Positions 17,878 to 26,740 of a DNA stretch of 64,000 nucleotides are shown in pieces (the stretch's first letter is position 1; every line of letters begins with the position of its first letter). The stretch is from Paenibacillus pedocola (lineage in GTDB: Bacteria > Bacillota > Bacilli > Paenibacillales > Paenibacillaceae). A program made the translations under genes and the position numbers. The stretch is taken from assembly GCF_031599675.1 (NCBI RefSeq), contig NZ_CP134223.1:1984001-2048000 (forward strand), given 5' to 3'. Below the pieces are notes generated by a model. That model ran no database searches and had not been told where the DNA came from. It saw only the letters and a list, made by a program, of their open reading frames with translations.

Positions 17878-18735
17878 CTATTTCTCTCCATGCCTGGCAG
17901 TGGTCAGTCGGTAGGACGTCGGGGATTGGCTGCAGAAACGCTTGAACTGGCGCGAGAAGTACAGCGCATCGGTCAGGCCGACAGAAGCGGCAACCTGTTC
18001 GACTGACAGCTCCGGACGCTCGCGCAGCAGCTGGCGTGACTTCTCAATGCGCAGCTTGAGCAGGTAGGTGACAGGCGACAGGCCGGTCTCCTGCTTGAAA
18101 ATCCGCGACAGGTAGGCGCGGTTATAGCCCAGGCTGCCGCACATTTGCTCAATGGACACCGGATGGGCATACTGGGAGGCCATATAGTGGATCATTTGCT
18201 TTACTGTACGTTTGACCTGCGATTCCGCCCCCGCCAGCCGCGAGGAGGAGAGGTGGCGTTCAGCGGCTTCTCCGATAATCAGATACAGATAGCCGAGTGA
18301 AGTGAGATGGGCGCTCTCCTTATTGGCATAGAAGGATTGCATCATCCCGGCTACAGCGCCGGGGATCACCGTGCCTTCTGCGGTGGTGAGCACCGGCTGC
18401 TGCGGCGAAAAGCCGGCCTGCAGCACAAGCTCATCCGCATCTGCTCCGGTAAATGCCGCCCAGCGGTAACGCCAGGGCTGCTGCTGATCCGAGATGTAGC
18501 TGACGAGCTGGCCCGGGTGGATCAGGAAACAGTCTCCCGGACCCAGCGCGTATTTGCGGTGCTCGGTGGTAAAGTGGCCGAAGCCGGATTCGATGAAATG
18601 GAGCAGATAATAATCGTAGATCTTCGGACCGGCCTGATGCACCGGCAGGGTCTGGCTTTCGCCGGCAAACAGCACATGCAGATTCTGCTTATCATAGTAA
18701 ACGGGGTTTGAGCCTACGGAATAGGTATGTTCCAC
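17878..18735 (-). CDS. AraC-family transcriptional regulator
   Basis: A 285-residue regulator. The N-terminal half is an AraC-type cupin sugar-binding domain (HFIESGFGHFTTEHRKYALGPGDCFLIHPG in parts), and the last 100 residues carry two helix-turn-helix motifs (SIEQMCGSLGYNRAYLSRIFKQ and SVEQVAASVGLTDALYFSRQFK). It reads away from galKET across a 235-base shared promoter region, so it is a good candidate regulator of galactose use. This role rests on position only. Confidence 0.88.
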   Translation of the reverse strand: MEHTYSVGSNPVYYDKQNLHVLFAGESQTLPVHQAGPKIYDYYLLHFIESGFGHFTTEHRKYALGPGDCFLIHPGQLVSYISDQQQPWRYRWAAFTGADADELVLQAGFSPQQPVLTTAEGTVIPGAVAGMMQSFYANKESAHLTSLGYLYLIIGEAAERHLSSSRLAGAESQVKRTVKQMIHYMASQYAHPVSIEQMCGSLGYNRAYLSRIFKQETGLSPVTYLLKLRIEKSRQLLRERPELSVEQVAASVGLTDALYFSRQFKRFCSQSPTSYRLTTARHGEK

Positions 18736-18871
18736 GCTGACAGATCCTTTCCTTAAGTTAACGCTATCAATGCCCTGTATGCAGGCAAAGGGGGGGAATG
18801 CTGCTTATCCGGCCTTTACAAAGTATAACGTGCGAAGTCACATTTATCCATACATTACACACATGATTGCA

Positions 18872-18901
18872 TTATCAGGGCAAGTCTGATTTTATTATAA
18901 T
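18872..18901 (+). promoter_or_regulatory. Likely galKET promoter
   Basis: TTATCA (18872-18877) and TATAAT (18896-18901) with an 18-base spacer, 69 bases before the galK start. The gap to the divergent AraC gene also holds a weak cre-like sequence at 18756-18769. Confidence 0.55.
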
Positions 18902-18970
18902 GTAAGCATAAAGAACGCATTAATATTCCCGCAAGCCAAGTGAAAACAGCGAAAGGATGGAGTGGCATTA

Positions 18971-20149
18971 ATGAGCATACAGGAACTTAACAGCAAATTT
19001 ATCGAGAAGTACGGCGAAAGCACCGAGGAGGCGCGGGTATTTTATGCTCCGGGCCGTGTGAATCTTATCGGAGAGCATCTGGATTACAACGGAGGTTACG
19101 TGTTCCCGGCAGCACTGGACTTCGGCACTACCCTGATCGTGCGTCCGCGCAGCGACGGTAAGGTTCGGTTCGCTTCCACGAACTTCCCTTATGAAGCTAC
19201 TATCGACTACAGTGAAATCGGCAAAGCCAAAACCGGGGAATGGGTGGATTATCCAGTCGGTGTCCTGGTGGAGCTGGCGAAGAAAGATCTTCCGCTCTCC
19301 GGCGGCTACGATCTGCTGTTCCACGGTGATATTCCGAACGGCTCCGGCCTTTCCTCCTCGGCTTCCATCGAAGTCGTGACCGGCTTTGCCTTCCTGTCGC
19401 TGCTGGGCGGAGATACGGATACTGTAGAGATTGCCCTGTTGTCCCAGCGCGCAGAGAATCAGTACGTGGGTGTCAACTCGGGGATTATGGATCAGTTCGC
19501 AGTAGCCAACGGCAAACGCGACCACGCTATTCTCCTGATGTGCGACACGCTGGAATACAGCCTGGTGCCATTTGCAACCGGCGCCTATAAGCTGGTAATT
19601 GGCAATACGAACAAGAAGAGAGGACTTGTGGATTCCAAGTACAACGAGCGCCGCAGCCAATGCGACGAAGCGCTGGCTATTCTCAAGCAGGAAGTGCCTT
19701 CCCTGTCCTATCTGGCAGAGCTTAAGCCTGAACAATTCGAGCTCCATCAGGATAAAATTGCTGACGAGACCGTCAGACGCCGCGCCCGCCATGTTGTGGA
19801 AGAGAACCAGCGTGTGCTTGACTCTGTGGAGGTGCTGAAGAACAACGACCTGAAGCAGTTCGGCCTGTTCATGAACGACTCCCACACTTCGCTCCGCGAT
19901 CTGTATGAAGTGAGCTGCGAGGAGCTGGATGTTATGGTTGAAGAAGCACAGCGGATTCCTGGTACGCTCGGTTCCCGAATGACCGGAGCAGGGTTCGGCG
20001 GATGTACAGTATCGCTGGTGCACGAAGATGATGTGGAACGGTTTATCCGTGAAGTAGGCGAAGCTTATACAGCAAGAACCGGTCTTACCGGCGAATTCTA
20101 TGTATGCGGCATCGGCAACGGTGTAGAAGAACTAGAAGGAGTGAAATAA
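18971..20149 (+). CDS. galK: Galactokinase
   Basis: Phosphorylates alpha-D-galactose at C1 with ATP, the first committed step of the Leloir pathway. GHMP kinase motifs: GRVNLIGEHLDYNGG (galactose-binding signature), the P-loop-like PNGSGLSSSAS, and GSRMTGAGFGGC near the C-terminus. At 392 residues the length is normal. GTG 18962 lies in the ribosome site itself; ATG 18971, nine bases after GGATGGAG, is the better start. galE begins two bases after the stop, so they are translationally close. Confidence 0.96.
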   Translation: MSIQELNSKFIEKYGESTEEARVFYAPGRVNLIGEHLDYNGGYVFPAALDFGTTLIVRPRSDGKVRFASTNFPYEATIDYSEIGKAKTGEWVDYPVGVLVELAKKDLPLSGGYDLLFHGDIPNGSGLSSSASIEVVTGFAFLSLLGGDTDTVEIALLSQRAENQYVGVNSGIMDQFAVANGKRDHAILLMCDTLEYSLVPFATGAYKLVIGNTNKKRGLVDSKYNERRSQCDEALAILKQEVPSLSYLAELKPEQFELHQDKIADETVRRRARHVVEENQRVLDSVEVLKNNDLKQFGLFMNDSHTSLRDLYEVSCEELDVMVEEAQRIPGTLGSRMTGAGFGGCTVSLVHEDDVERFIREVGEAYTARTGLTGEFYVCGIGNGVEELEGVK

Positions 20150-20150
20150 G

Positions 20151-21137
20151 ATGGCGATTCTAGTAACAGGCGGAGCAGGGTATATCGGATCTCATACAGT
20201 GGCGGAGCTACTGGACCGGGGTGAGGAAGTTGTAGTAATCGACAATCTGCTGACAGGGCACCGCGAGGCGCTGCTGGGCGGCAAGCTGTATGAAGGCGAT
20301 CTGCGCGATAAGGCGCTGCTGGCGAAGCTGTTCTCCGAGAACAAGATTGAAGCGGTAATTCATTTTGCCGCCAGCTCGCTGGTTGGTGAGAGCATGAAGG
20401 ACCCGGTTAAATACTACGATAACAATGTGTACGGCACCCAATGTCTGCTGGAAGCCATGCAACATGCCGGTGTGGACAAAATCGTCTTCTCCTCCACGGC
20501 GGCAACCTACGGCGAACCGGAAAAGGTGCCGATTGAAGAAAGCGACCGCACAGAGCCGGCAAATGTATACGGTGAAACCAAGCTGACCATGGAACGCATG
20601 ATGGCCTGGTTCGACAAAGTACTCGGCATCAAATATGTGGCACTCCGCTACTTTAACGCTGCGGGCGCCCATAACAGCGGTAAAATCGGCGAAGACCACC
20701 GTCCGGAGAGCCATCTGGTTCCGCTGGTGCTGCAAACAGCACTGGGCCAGCGCGAGAGTATTGCCGTCTTCGGAGATGACTACCCGACGGAGGACGGAAC
20801 CTGCGTACGCGACTATATCCATGTCAGCGATCTGGCCGATGCTCATATCCGCGCGGTAACCTATCTGCGCAGCGGCAGCGCAAGCAATATTTTCAACCTT
20901 GGTAACGGTCTAGGCTTCTCGGTAAAGCAAGTGATTGAAGCTGCTAAGAAAGTGACAGGCCGGGATATCCCGGTTGTTGTCCAGGAACGCCGCGCCGGTG
21001 ATCCGGCGGTGCTGGTGGCTTCCTCCGCCAAAGCGCGTTCGGTTCTCGGCTGGAATCCGCAGCGTGCAGACATCGAAGATATCATTCAGAGCGCCTGGAA
21101 CTGGCATTCTGCGAATCCGCAGGGTTACGGAGAATAA
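20151..21137 (+). CDS. galE: UDP-glucose 4-epimerase
   Basis: Interconverts UDP-galactose and UDP-glucose with bound NAD. The Rossmann motif GGAGYIGS is at the N-terminus, with the catalytic Ser/Thr in FSSTAATYG and the Tyr-Lys pair in VYGETK. VRDYIHVSDLADAH and LGNGLGFSV are typical of GalE. At 328 residues it has the usual length. It lies one base from galK and 38 bases before galT, in one operon. Confidence 0.96.
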   Translation: MAILVTGGAGYIGSHTVAELLDRGEEVVVIDNLLTGHREALLGGKLYEGDLRDKALLAKLFSENKIEAVIHFAASSLVGESMKDPVKYYDNNVYGTQCLLEAMQHAGVDKIVFSSTAATYGEPEKVPIEESDRTEPANVYGETKLTMERMMAWFDKVLGIKYVALRYFNAAGAHNSGKIGEDHRPESHLVPLVLQTALGQRESIAVFGDDYPTEDGTCVRDYIHVSDLADAHIRAVTYLRSGSASNIFNLGNGLGFSVKQVIEAAKKVTGRDIPVVVQERRAGDPAVLVASSAKARSVLGWNPQRADIEDIIQSAWNWHSANPQGYGE

Positions 21138-21175
21138 TACACAGATTACGCTAGACCACATGAAGGAGAATTAAC

Positions 21176-22756
21176 ATGCCTAACGATAACCATACCGCTC
21201 CCGCTGGGCAGCAGGCGCTGTATGCGATCGAACAGCTTGTCCTGTTCGCTTCGCACCACCAGCTGATCCAGCCGGCGGATGTCGATTACAGCCGCAATGA
21301 ACTGCTCGACCAGTTCGGATTCAGCGAGCCTTATGCTCAGGAGTTCAACGAAGCTCCGCTGACCAGTCCGCAGGCACCGCTTGATGTGCTGATTGATTAC
21401 GGCTTCGAAACCGGGCTGATTCCGGAGAACACCGATACGTACCGCGATCTGCTGGATGCCAAAATCATGGGGCTGCTGATGGCCCGGCCATCGGAGGTTA
21501 ACGCCGAGTTCTACAGCCTTACTGCCGAGCAGGGCATAACTGCGGCTACAGACCGCTTCTACAAGCTGAGCATCGATTCCAACTATATCCGGATGGACCG
21601 TGTCGCGAAGAATGTCTACTGGCTGCAGGATTCGCCGTACGGTGACATTGAGATGACGATCAATCTGTCCAAGCCGGAGAAAAGTCCGAAGGAAATCGCC
21701 ATGGCCCGGCTGCTGCCTCCGCCGGTCTATCCGAAATGCCAGCTCTGCCGCGAGAATGTCGGTTATGCCGGCCGGGTGAATCATCCGCCGCGTCAGAACC
21801 TGCGCATTATTCCGATGGAGCTGAACAACGAGAAATGGTTCTTCCAGTATTCACCGTATGTGTACTATAACGAGCATTGCATCGTCTTCCATCATGATCA
21901 TGTGCCGATGAAGCTGACCAAGGATACGCTGAAGCGGCTGCTCTCCTTTGTAGAGTCATTCCCGCATTATTTCATCGGCTCCAATGCGGATCTGCCAATT
22001 GTTGGCGGGTCAATCCTGACCCACGATCATTTCCAGGGCGGACGGCATACCTTCCCGATCCAGAAAGCGCCGAAGGAGGACAGCTTCACTCACGCCTCTT
22101 ATCCTGGTGTAAGCCTGAGCATCGTCAAATGGCCGATGTCGGTGCTGCGTCTGCACGGGGAAGACCCGGCAGTGCTTCTGGAATGCGGAAATGCGCTGTA
22201 TGAAGCCTGGCAAGCCTATAGTGACCCGGAAGCCGATGTACTGGCGTTCAGTGACGTAGATGGAGTGCAGACTCCGCATAATACGGTTACTCCTATTGTG
22301 CGCCGTGCAGAGGACGGCGGTTTCGAGATGGATCTGGTGCTGCGCAACAACCGGACCAGCGAGGAGTATCCTGAAGGGATTTTCCACCCGCACCGGGAGA
22401 TGCACCATATCAAGAAGGAGAACATCGGCCTGATTGAGGTAATGGGGCTGGCGATCTTGCCGGGACGCCTGAAAGAAGAGCTTGATGCGGTTGCCGGCAT
22501 TCTTGCCGGAGATCAGGCGCTGCAGCAGGCAGTGAAGAATGAAGACGGCCACGCGCTGGCACTGCATGCCTCCTGGATCGACGAGCTTGTCGAACGCTTC
22601 GGTACGGGACTTGACCGTGAGGAAGCTGTTAAGGTTGTACAGAATGAGGTGGGCATCAAGTTCACTCATATTCTGGAGCATGCCGGAGTATACAAACGGA
22701 CACCGGAAGGACAGGCAGCCTTCCGCCGGTTCGTCCAAAGCTTCGGTGCAGTATAA
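21176..22756 (+). CDS. galT: UDP-glucose--hexose-1-phosphate uridylyltransferase, class II
   Basis: Transfers UMP between UDP-glucose and galactose-1-phosphate. At 526 residues it is the long Firmicutes class II GalT rather than the 350-residue E. coli type. Conserved segments include CQLCRENVGYAGRVNHPPRQ, the HCIVFHHDHVPM histidine run, PIVGGSILTHDHFQGG(RH) and HPHREMHHIKKENIGLIEVMG. AAGGAG precedes ATG. It is the last gene of the gal operon and is followed by a terminator. Confidence 0.95.
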   Translation: MPNDNHTAPAGQQALYAIEQLVLFASHHQLIQPADVDYSRNELLDQFGFSEPYAQEFNEAPLTSPQAPLDVLIDYGFETGLIPENTDTYRDLLDAKIMGLLMARPSEVNAEFYSLTAEQGITAATDRFYKLSIDSNYIRMDRVAKNVYWLQDSPYGDIEMTINLSKPEKSPKEIAMARLLPPPVYPKCQLCRENVGYAGRVNHPPRQNLRIIPMELNNEKWFFQYSPYVYYNEHCIVFHHDHVPMKLTKDTLKRLLSFVESFPHYFIGSNADLPIVGGSILTHDHFQGGRHTFPIQKAPKEDSFTHASYPGVSLSIVKWPMSVLRLHGEDPAVLLECGNALYEAWQAYSDPEADVLAFSDVDGVQTPHNTVTPIVRRAEDGGFEMDLVLRNNRTSEEYPEGIFHPHREMHHIKKENIGLIEVMGLAILPGRLKEELDAVAGILAGDQALQQAVKNEDGHALALHASWIDELVERFGTGLDREEAVKVVQNEVGIKFTHILEHAGVYKRTPEGQAAFRRFVQSFGAV

Positions 22757-22780
22757 ATAAGAAGTACAAACTCCTGATGG

Positions 22781-22815
22781 AATGTCCCGGCCCTTGCGGC
22801 CCGGGGCATTTCTTA
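22781..22815 (+). terminator. Terminator of the gal operon
   Basis: AATGTCCCGG-CC pairs with GGCCCGGGGCATT around CTTGC, with one wobble and one bulged base, then TTCTTATG. Confidence 0.8.
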
Positions 22816-22843
22816 TGTGCCGGAGGAAGATGGCTGCGCCGAT

Positions 22844-22872
22844 TTGTATGCGGCCCGCCGGAGGTCTATAAT
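22844..22872 (+). promoter_or_regulatory. Promoter of the iron alcohol dehydrogenase gene
   Basis: TTGTAT (22844-22849) and a perfect TATAAT (22867-22872) with a 17-base spacer; the gene begins 41 bases later. Confidence 0.6.
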
Positions 22873-22913
22873 ATACTATTGCATCCTATTTTCTAAACTA
22901 CGGAGGTACACAT

Positions 22914-24077
22914 ATGCGTAAATTTGAATTTCATAACCCTACCAAGCTGATATTTGGACAAGGAACCTTGCAGGCGCTGCAAACGGAAGTGCCGAAATAC
23001 GGTAAAAATGTACTGCTGATGTACGGGGGCGGCAGCATCAAACGCAGCGGTCTCTATGATAATGTGCTTGCAGAGCTGAAGGCAATCGGAGCGGTCGTTA
23101 CAGAATTGGCCGGAGTTGAACCGAATCCGCGCTTGTCCACTGTACATAAAGGCGTGGAACTGTGCCGTGAGCACAATATTGAGCTGATTCTTGCTGTCGG
23201 AGGCGGAAGTGTGCTGGACTGTGCCAAAGCTGTAGCAGTAGGAGCGAAATATGAAGGCGACATGTGGGACTTTGTAGAACGTAAGGCCGCTCCGCAGGGC
23301 GCACTGCCGCTGGGCACGGTGCTGACAATGGCAGCGACGGGTTCGGAAATGAACAACGGTTCAGTAATCACGAATGAAGTTACCAAGGAAAAAATGGGCT
23401 GGGGCAGTGTACATGCCTTCCCGGCATTCTCTATTCTTGATCCCGAAAATACCTTCTCTCTGCCGCGTGACCAGACCGTCTACGGCATGGTGGACATCAT
23501 GTCCCATACGCTGGAGCATTATTTCCACACCGACGGCAACACCCCTGTGCAGGACGGCTTCTGTGAGACGCTGCTGCGCACCGTCATTGAAACGGCTCCG
23601 AAGCTGATCGAGGACCTGAACAATTATGAGCTGCGTGAAACGATCATGTACTGCGGAACAATGGCGCTGAACGGGATGGTGAGCATGGGCTTCGCCGGTG
23701 ACTGGGCTACCCACAACATTGAGCATGCTGTCTCCGCGGTTTATGATATTCCGCATGGCGGAGGATTGGCGATTCTTTTCCCGCAGTGGATGAAGTACAA
23801 TCTCAGCACGAATCCTGCCCGCTTCCGCCAGCTTGCGGTGAACGTATTCGGAATTGATCCTACCGGTAAAACGGATGAAGAAGCAGGACTGGAAGGAATT
23901 GAAGCCCTGCGCAGCTTCTGGGATTCCATTGGCGCTCCGAAGACGCTCGGTGATTATGACATCGATGACAGCGAAATCGGCAGCATGGCCGATAAAGCAG
24001 TGCGGTTCGGGCCTTTCGGCAACTTCCGCAAGCTGCAGCGCGAGGATGTTGTGGAAATCTACAAAATGGCGCTTTAA
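22914..24077 (+). CDS. Iron-containing alcohol dehydrogenase (butanol dehydrogenase-like)
   Basis: A 387-residue type III alcohol dehydrogenase that reduces aldehydes (or possibly methylglyoxal) with NAD(P)H. NAD-binding motif [13 protein letters not shown] and phosphate loop [13 protein letters not shown] are present. Metal-site residues lie in [11 protein letters not shown] and [17 protein letters not shown]. It is closest to Bacillus YugJ/YugK and clostridial BdhA by these motifs. Single-gene unit with its own promoter and terminator. ACGGAGGT precedes ATG. Confidence 0.92.
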   Translation: MRKFEFHNPTKLIFGQGTLQALQTEVPKYGKNVLLMYGGGSIKRSGLYDNVLAELKAIGAVVTELAGVEPNPRLSTVHKGVELCREHNIELILAVGGGSVLDCAKAVAVGAKYEGDMWDFVERKAAPQGALPLGTVLTMAATGSEMNNGSVITNEVTKEKMGWGSVHAFPAFSILDPENTFSLPRDQTVYGMVDIMSHTLEHYFHTDGNTPVQDGFCETLLRTVIETAPKLIEDLNNYELRETIMYCGTMALNGMVSMGFAGDWATHNIEHAVSAVYDIPHGGGLAILFPQWMKYNLSTNPARFRQLAVNVFGIDPTGKTDEEAGLEGIEALRSFWDSIGAPKTLGDYDIDDSEIGSMADKAVRFGPFGNFRKLQREDVVEIYKMAL

Positions 24078-24125
24078 GATCCAGAAGCCTCTTTCTGGGC
24101 CCAATAGTGGCTGCATTAGTATCAA

Positions 24126-24163
24126 GACAAGCCGTTCCGTAATAGGAGCGGCTTGTCTTTTTT
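24126..24163 (+). terminator. Terminator after the alcohol dehydrogenase gene
   Basis: GACAAGCCG (24126-24134) pairs with CGGCTTGTC (24149-24157), followed by six or more T. Confidence 0.9.
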
Positions 24164-24228
24164 GGCATGAAATGTTGTTGAATTCCATGGGGCTTAAAAT
24201 CCAATAATGAGATAATCATCCAAGTTTG

Positions 24229-24255
24229 TGAAACCAAGGACATGGTTTGTGCGTT
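24229..24255 (+). promoter_or_regulatory. Sigma-W-type (ECF) promoter of the flotillin operon
   Basis: TGAAAC (24229-24234), 17-base spacer, CGTT (24252-24255). This matches the TGAAAC-N16/17-CGTA consensus of Bacillus sigma-W. The homologous yuaF-floT operon of B. subtilis is known to depend on sigma-W. No good sigma-A -10 box lies nearby. Confidence 0.65.
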
Positions 24256-24301
24256 TAACCTAGTATGACAGTCCGGAACTACGAGACGGGAGGAGTAAAT
24301 T

Positions 24302-24838
24302 ATGCAAACGCTGTATTTGGGCTGTTTGGCACTCGGCGTAATTTTTGCGGTGGTCAGTGTACTGGTGGGGGATCTGATCGGGAGTGCTCTGCACGGGATT
24401 TTTGATTTTATCTCGTTCGATTTCCTGAATCCTGCAGTGCTGGCAGGAGCAGTTACGGTATTCGGAGGGGCAGGAATACTGCTTACGCGCTACAGCGGGC
24501 TGGAAGATGGTGCTGTTCTTGCCTTGTCACTGCTGATAGCGGCGTTTATGGCGGTGGTCCTGTATCTCGCAGTGATCAAGCCGATGGATAAAAGCGAGAT
24601 GTCGACAGGCTTCTCTATGAATGACCTGCCGGGTAAGATCGGGGAAATTACGGTCCCGGTTCCGGCGGCAGGCTATGGGGAGATCATGGTGAAGTTTGGC
24701 GCGGGAAACAGCCTGCATACGGCGGCGAGCTTTGAGCACCAGCCCCTCCCTGCCGGGATCAAGGTGGTTGTAGTAGATGTGCGTGATGGTGTCGCGCTGG
24801 TATCGGAATTTGAAGAGAGAAAAGGAGCGGATATGTGA
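24302..24838 (+). CDS. NfeD-like membrane protein, flotillin partner (YuaF-like)
   Basis: A 178-residue protein with an N-terminal hydrophobic segment, two further segments around residues 44-95, then a small OB-fold beta-barrel (GKIGEITVPVPAAGYGEIMVKFG ... IKVVVVDVRDGVALVSEF split over strands). This is the NfeD1b/YuaF layout. It forms an operon with flotillin: its stop codon overlaps the next start. It is thought to work with FloT in membrane-fluidity or microdomain organisation. Confidence 0.85.
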   Translation: MQTLYLGCLALGVIFAVVSVLVGDLIGSALHGIFDFISFDFLNPAVLAGAVTVFGGAGILLTRYSGLEDGAVLALSLLIAAFMAVVLYLAVIKPMDKSEMSTGFSMNDLPGKIGEITVPVPAAGYGEIMVKFGAGNSLHTAASFEHQPLPAGIKVVVVDVRDGVALVSEFEERKGADM

Positions 24839-26373
24839 TGGTTGATATTCCTGATTATTTATTAATTCCTGCAGTAGTTGTTGCTGTACTGTTTGTGCTG
24901 GGGATCGCATTCTGGGCCCGCTACAAGACAGTAGGACCTGATGAAGGGATGATTGTTACCGGTTCGTTTCTTGGCAGGAATCATATCTCCGATGATGGCT
25001 CCGGCCGCAAAATCAAGATTGTCCGCGGGGGAGGCGCCTTTATCCTTCCGGTGTTCCAGAAGGCAGAATTTATGTCGCTGCTCTCCCATAAGCTTGATGT
25101 GACAACCCCGGAAGTATACACCGAGCAAGGGGTTCCCGTTATTGCCGACGGCGTAGCGATCATTAAGGTGGGCAGCTCCACTGAGGATGTGGCAACAGCT
25201 GCTGAGCAGTTTATGGGCAAACCGATCGATGCGCTGAAAAGTGAAGCCCAGGAGGTACTGGAGGGCCATCTGCGGGCCATTCTCGGTTCAATGACCGTAG
25301 AAGAGGTATACCGAAACCGGGACCGTTTTGCCCAGGAGGTGCAGGGAGTCGCAGCGCGTGATCTGAAGAAGATGGGGCTGCAGATCGTCTCGTTCACGAT
25401 TAAAGATGTGCGTGATAAGCATGGCTACCTTGAAGCACTCGGGAAGCCGCGGATTGCCGCTGTGAAGCGGGATGCGGAAATCGCTGAAGCGGAAGCGCTG
25501 CGGGATGCGCGGATCCAGAAGGCGAATGCGGAGGAGCAGGGGCAAAAAGCAGAGCTGCTGCGTGATACGAACATCGCCGAAGCGTCGAAGGACAATCAGC
25601 TCAAGGTCGCTGCGTTTAAGCGTGATCAGGATACAGCCAAGGCGGAAGCCGACCAGGCGTACCATATCCAGGAGGCGCGTGCCAAGCAGACAGTGGTAGA
25701 GGAGCAAATGAAGGTTGAGCTGGTCCGCAAGGAGCGCGAAATCGATCTGCAGGCTAAGGAAATCCAGGTCCGCGAGAAGCAGTATGATGCGGAAGTGAAG
25801 AAAAAAGCGGAAGCCGACCGCTATGCGGTAGAGCAGGCAGCGGAAGCTGACAAGGCCAAACGGATGCGCGAGGCGGATGCCCTGCAGTATAGCATCGAGA
25901 CCCAGGCTAGAGCGACATCCGAGCAGAAGCGGCTGGAGGGCCAGGCGGTGGCTGATGCGGAGCTGGCCAAAGGTAAAGCGGAGTCCGAGGTTATCCGGCT
26001 GCGCGGTCTTGCCGAAGCGGAGGCCAAGGAGAAGCTGGCTGAAGCCTTCCAGAAGTTCGGTGAAGCTGCGGTCCTCGACATCATCGTCAAGATGCTGCCA
26101 GACCTGGCCGGCCGGATTGCGGAGCCGCTGGCTTCCATCGATAAGCTTACAGTGGTGGATACCGGTAACGGCGAAGGTGCAGCCCGGGTCAGCAATTATG
26201 TGACCCAGCTGATGTCCACCGCTCCGGAAATGCTGAAGAGCGTCTCCGGCATTGATGTGGAGGCGCTGATCAAAGGACTCACCAAGAAGTCCGTGCCAGC
26301 ACCAGCAGGCAATATCATTCAAGCTGTGCCGCAGCCGCAAAGTCCGGCTGAGAGCAAGGAGTTAAACGAATAG
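24835..26373 (+). CDS. floT: Flotillin
   Basis: A 512-residue SPFH/band-7 protein that organises membrane microdomains. One N-terminal membrane hairpin (LLIPAVVVAVLFVLGIAFW) is followed by the SPFH domain (EGMIVTGSF, LDVTTPEVYTEQGVPV). A long charged coiled coil rich in Ala-Glu repeats covers residues about 210-390. The C-terminal FloT signature has ASIDKLTVVDTGNG and then NYVTQLMSTAPEM. GTG 24835 lies seven bases after AAAGGAG; ATG 24838 is the next codon. The third Bacillus operon gene, yuaI, is not seen. Confidence 0.95.
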   Translation: MMVDIPDYLLIPAVVVAVLFVLGIAFWARYKTVGPDEGMIVTGSFLGRNHISDDGSGRKIKIVRGGGAFILPVFQKAEFMSLLSHKLDVTTPEVYTEQGVPVIADGVAIIKVGSSTEDVATAAEQFMGKPIDALKSEAQEVLEGHLRAILGSMTVEEVYRNRDRFAQEVQGVAARDLKKMGLQIVSFTIKDVRDKHGYLEALGKPRIAAVKRDAEIAEAEALRDARIQKANAEEQGQKAELLRDTNIAEASKDNQLKVAAFKRDQDTAKAEADQAYHIQEARAKQTVVEEQMKVELVRKEREIDLQAKEIQVREKQYDAEVKKKAEADRYAVEQAAEADKAKRMREADALQYSIETQARATSEQKRLEGQAVADAELAKGKAESEVIRLRGLAEAEAKEKLAEAFQKFGEAAVLDIIVKMLPDLAGRIAEPLASIDKLTVVDTGNGEGAARVSNYVTQLMSTAPEMLKSVSGIDVEALIKGLTKKSVPAPAGNIIQAVPQPQSPAESKELNE

Positions 26374-26640
26374 CTGATACCATGAAGTGCTTATAAAGGC
26401 GGTGCCACACTTCTCCCACTGAGGCTCCTTTATGAATCAGCACGTTTCCTGCAACAGCAGACGTGCTGATTCTTTTGTATTCAGGCACGGACTGCAAGCT
26501 TTGCGAAAGAATCAGATCGATCGGAGGGGAACAGAGCAGCAGCCTATATGGTGATTGCCCTTTTCCTGGTCTACAAATATTCCGGAAGAACCTTCCGTGT
26601 AAAATGACTGCTCTCCCGGTACTCTTCTAATAACCGATTC
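26374..26640 (+). other. Intergenic region after floT
   Basis: Holds the floT terminator (26434-26476). Beyond it there is only a 19-codon open frame from ATG at about 26549, too far from its GGAGG to support as a gene. Confidence 0.6.
26434..26476 (+). terminator. Terminator of the flotillin operon
   Basis: GAATCAGCACGT (26434-26445) pairs perfectly with ACGTGCTGATTC (26461-26472), followed by TTTTG. Confidence 0.88.
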
Positions 26641-26670
26641 TTGATGTTATGATGGTAGCTCAAGTATAAT
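26641..26670 (+). promoter_or_regulatory. glcT promoter
   Basis: TTGATG (26641-26646) and a perfect TATAAT (26665-26670) with an 18-base spacer; glcT begins about 70 bases later. Confidence 0.6.
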
Positions 26671-26740
26671 CTACACATGCTGCTATGATAGACAGGCTGC
26701 TCGAAGAAACAGGTATTCAGAAGTAAAAGAGGTGTCAGAA

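Noticed and set aside
18756..18769. AGTTAACGCTATCA as a cre site in the araC-gal gap
   Set aside because: Two mismatches to the consensus and distant from the predicted gal promoter; too weak to list as a site.
18968..20023. A 351-codon minus-strand open frame inside galK
   Set aside because: Antisense shadow of a clear galactokinase with all motifs on the plus strand.
25288..26340. A 350-codon minus-strand open frame inside floT
   Set aside because: Antisense to the flotillin coiled coil; its Leu/Arg-rich translation mirrors the Ala/Glu repeats.
26549..26608. A 19-codon open frame (MVIALFLVYKYSG...) after floT, considered as a yuaI replacement
   Set aside because: Its GGAGG is too far upstream (about 20 bases) and no relation to YuaI is visible.
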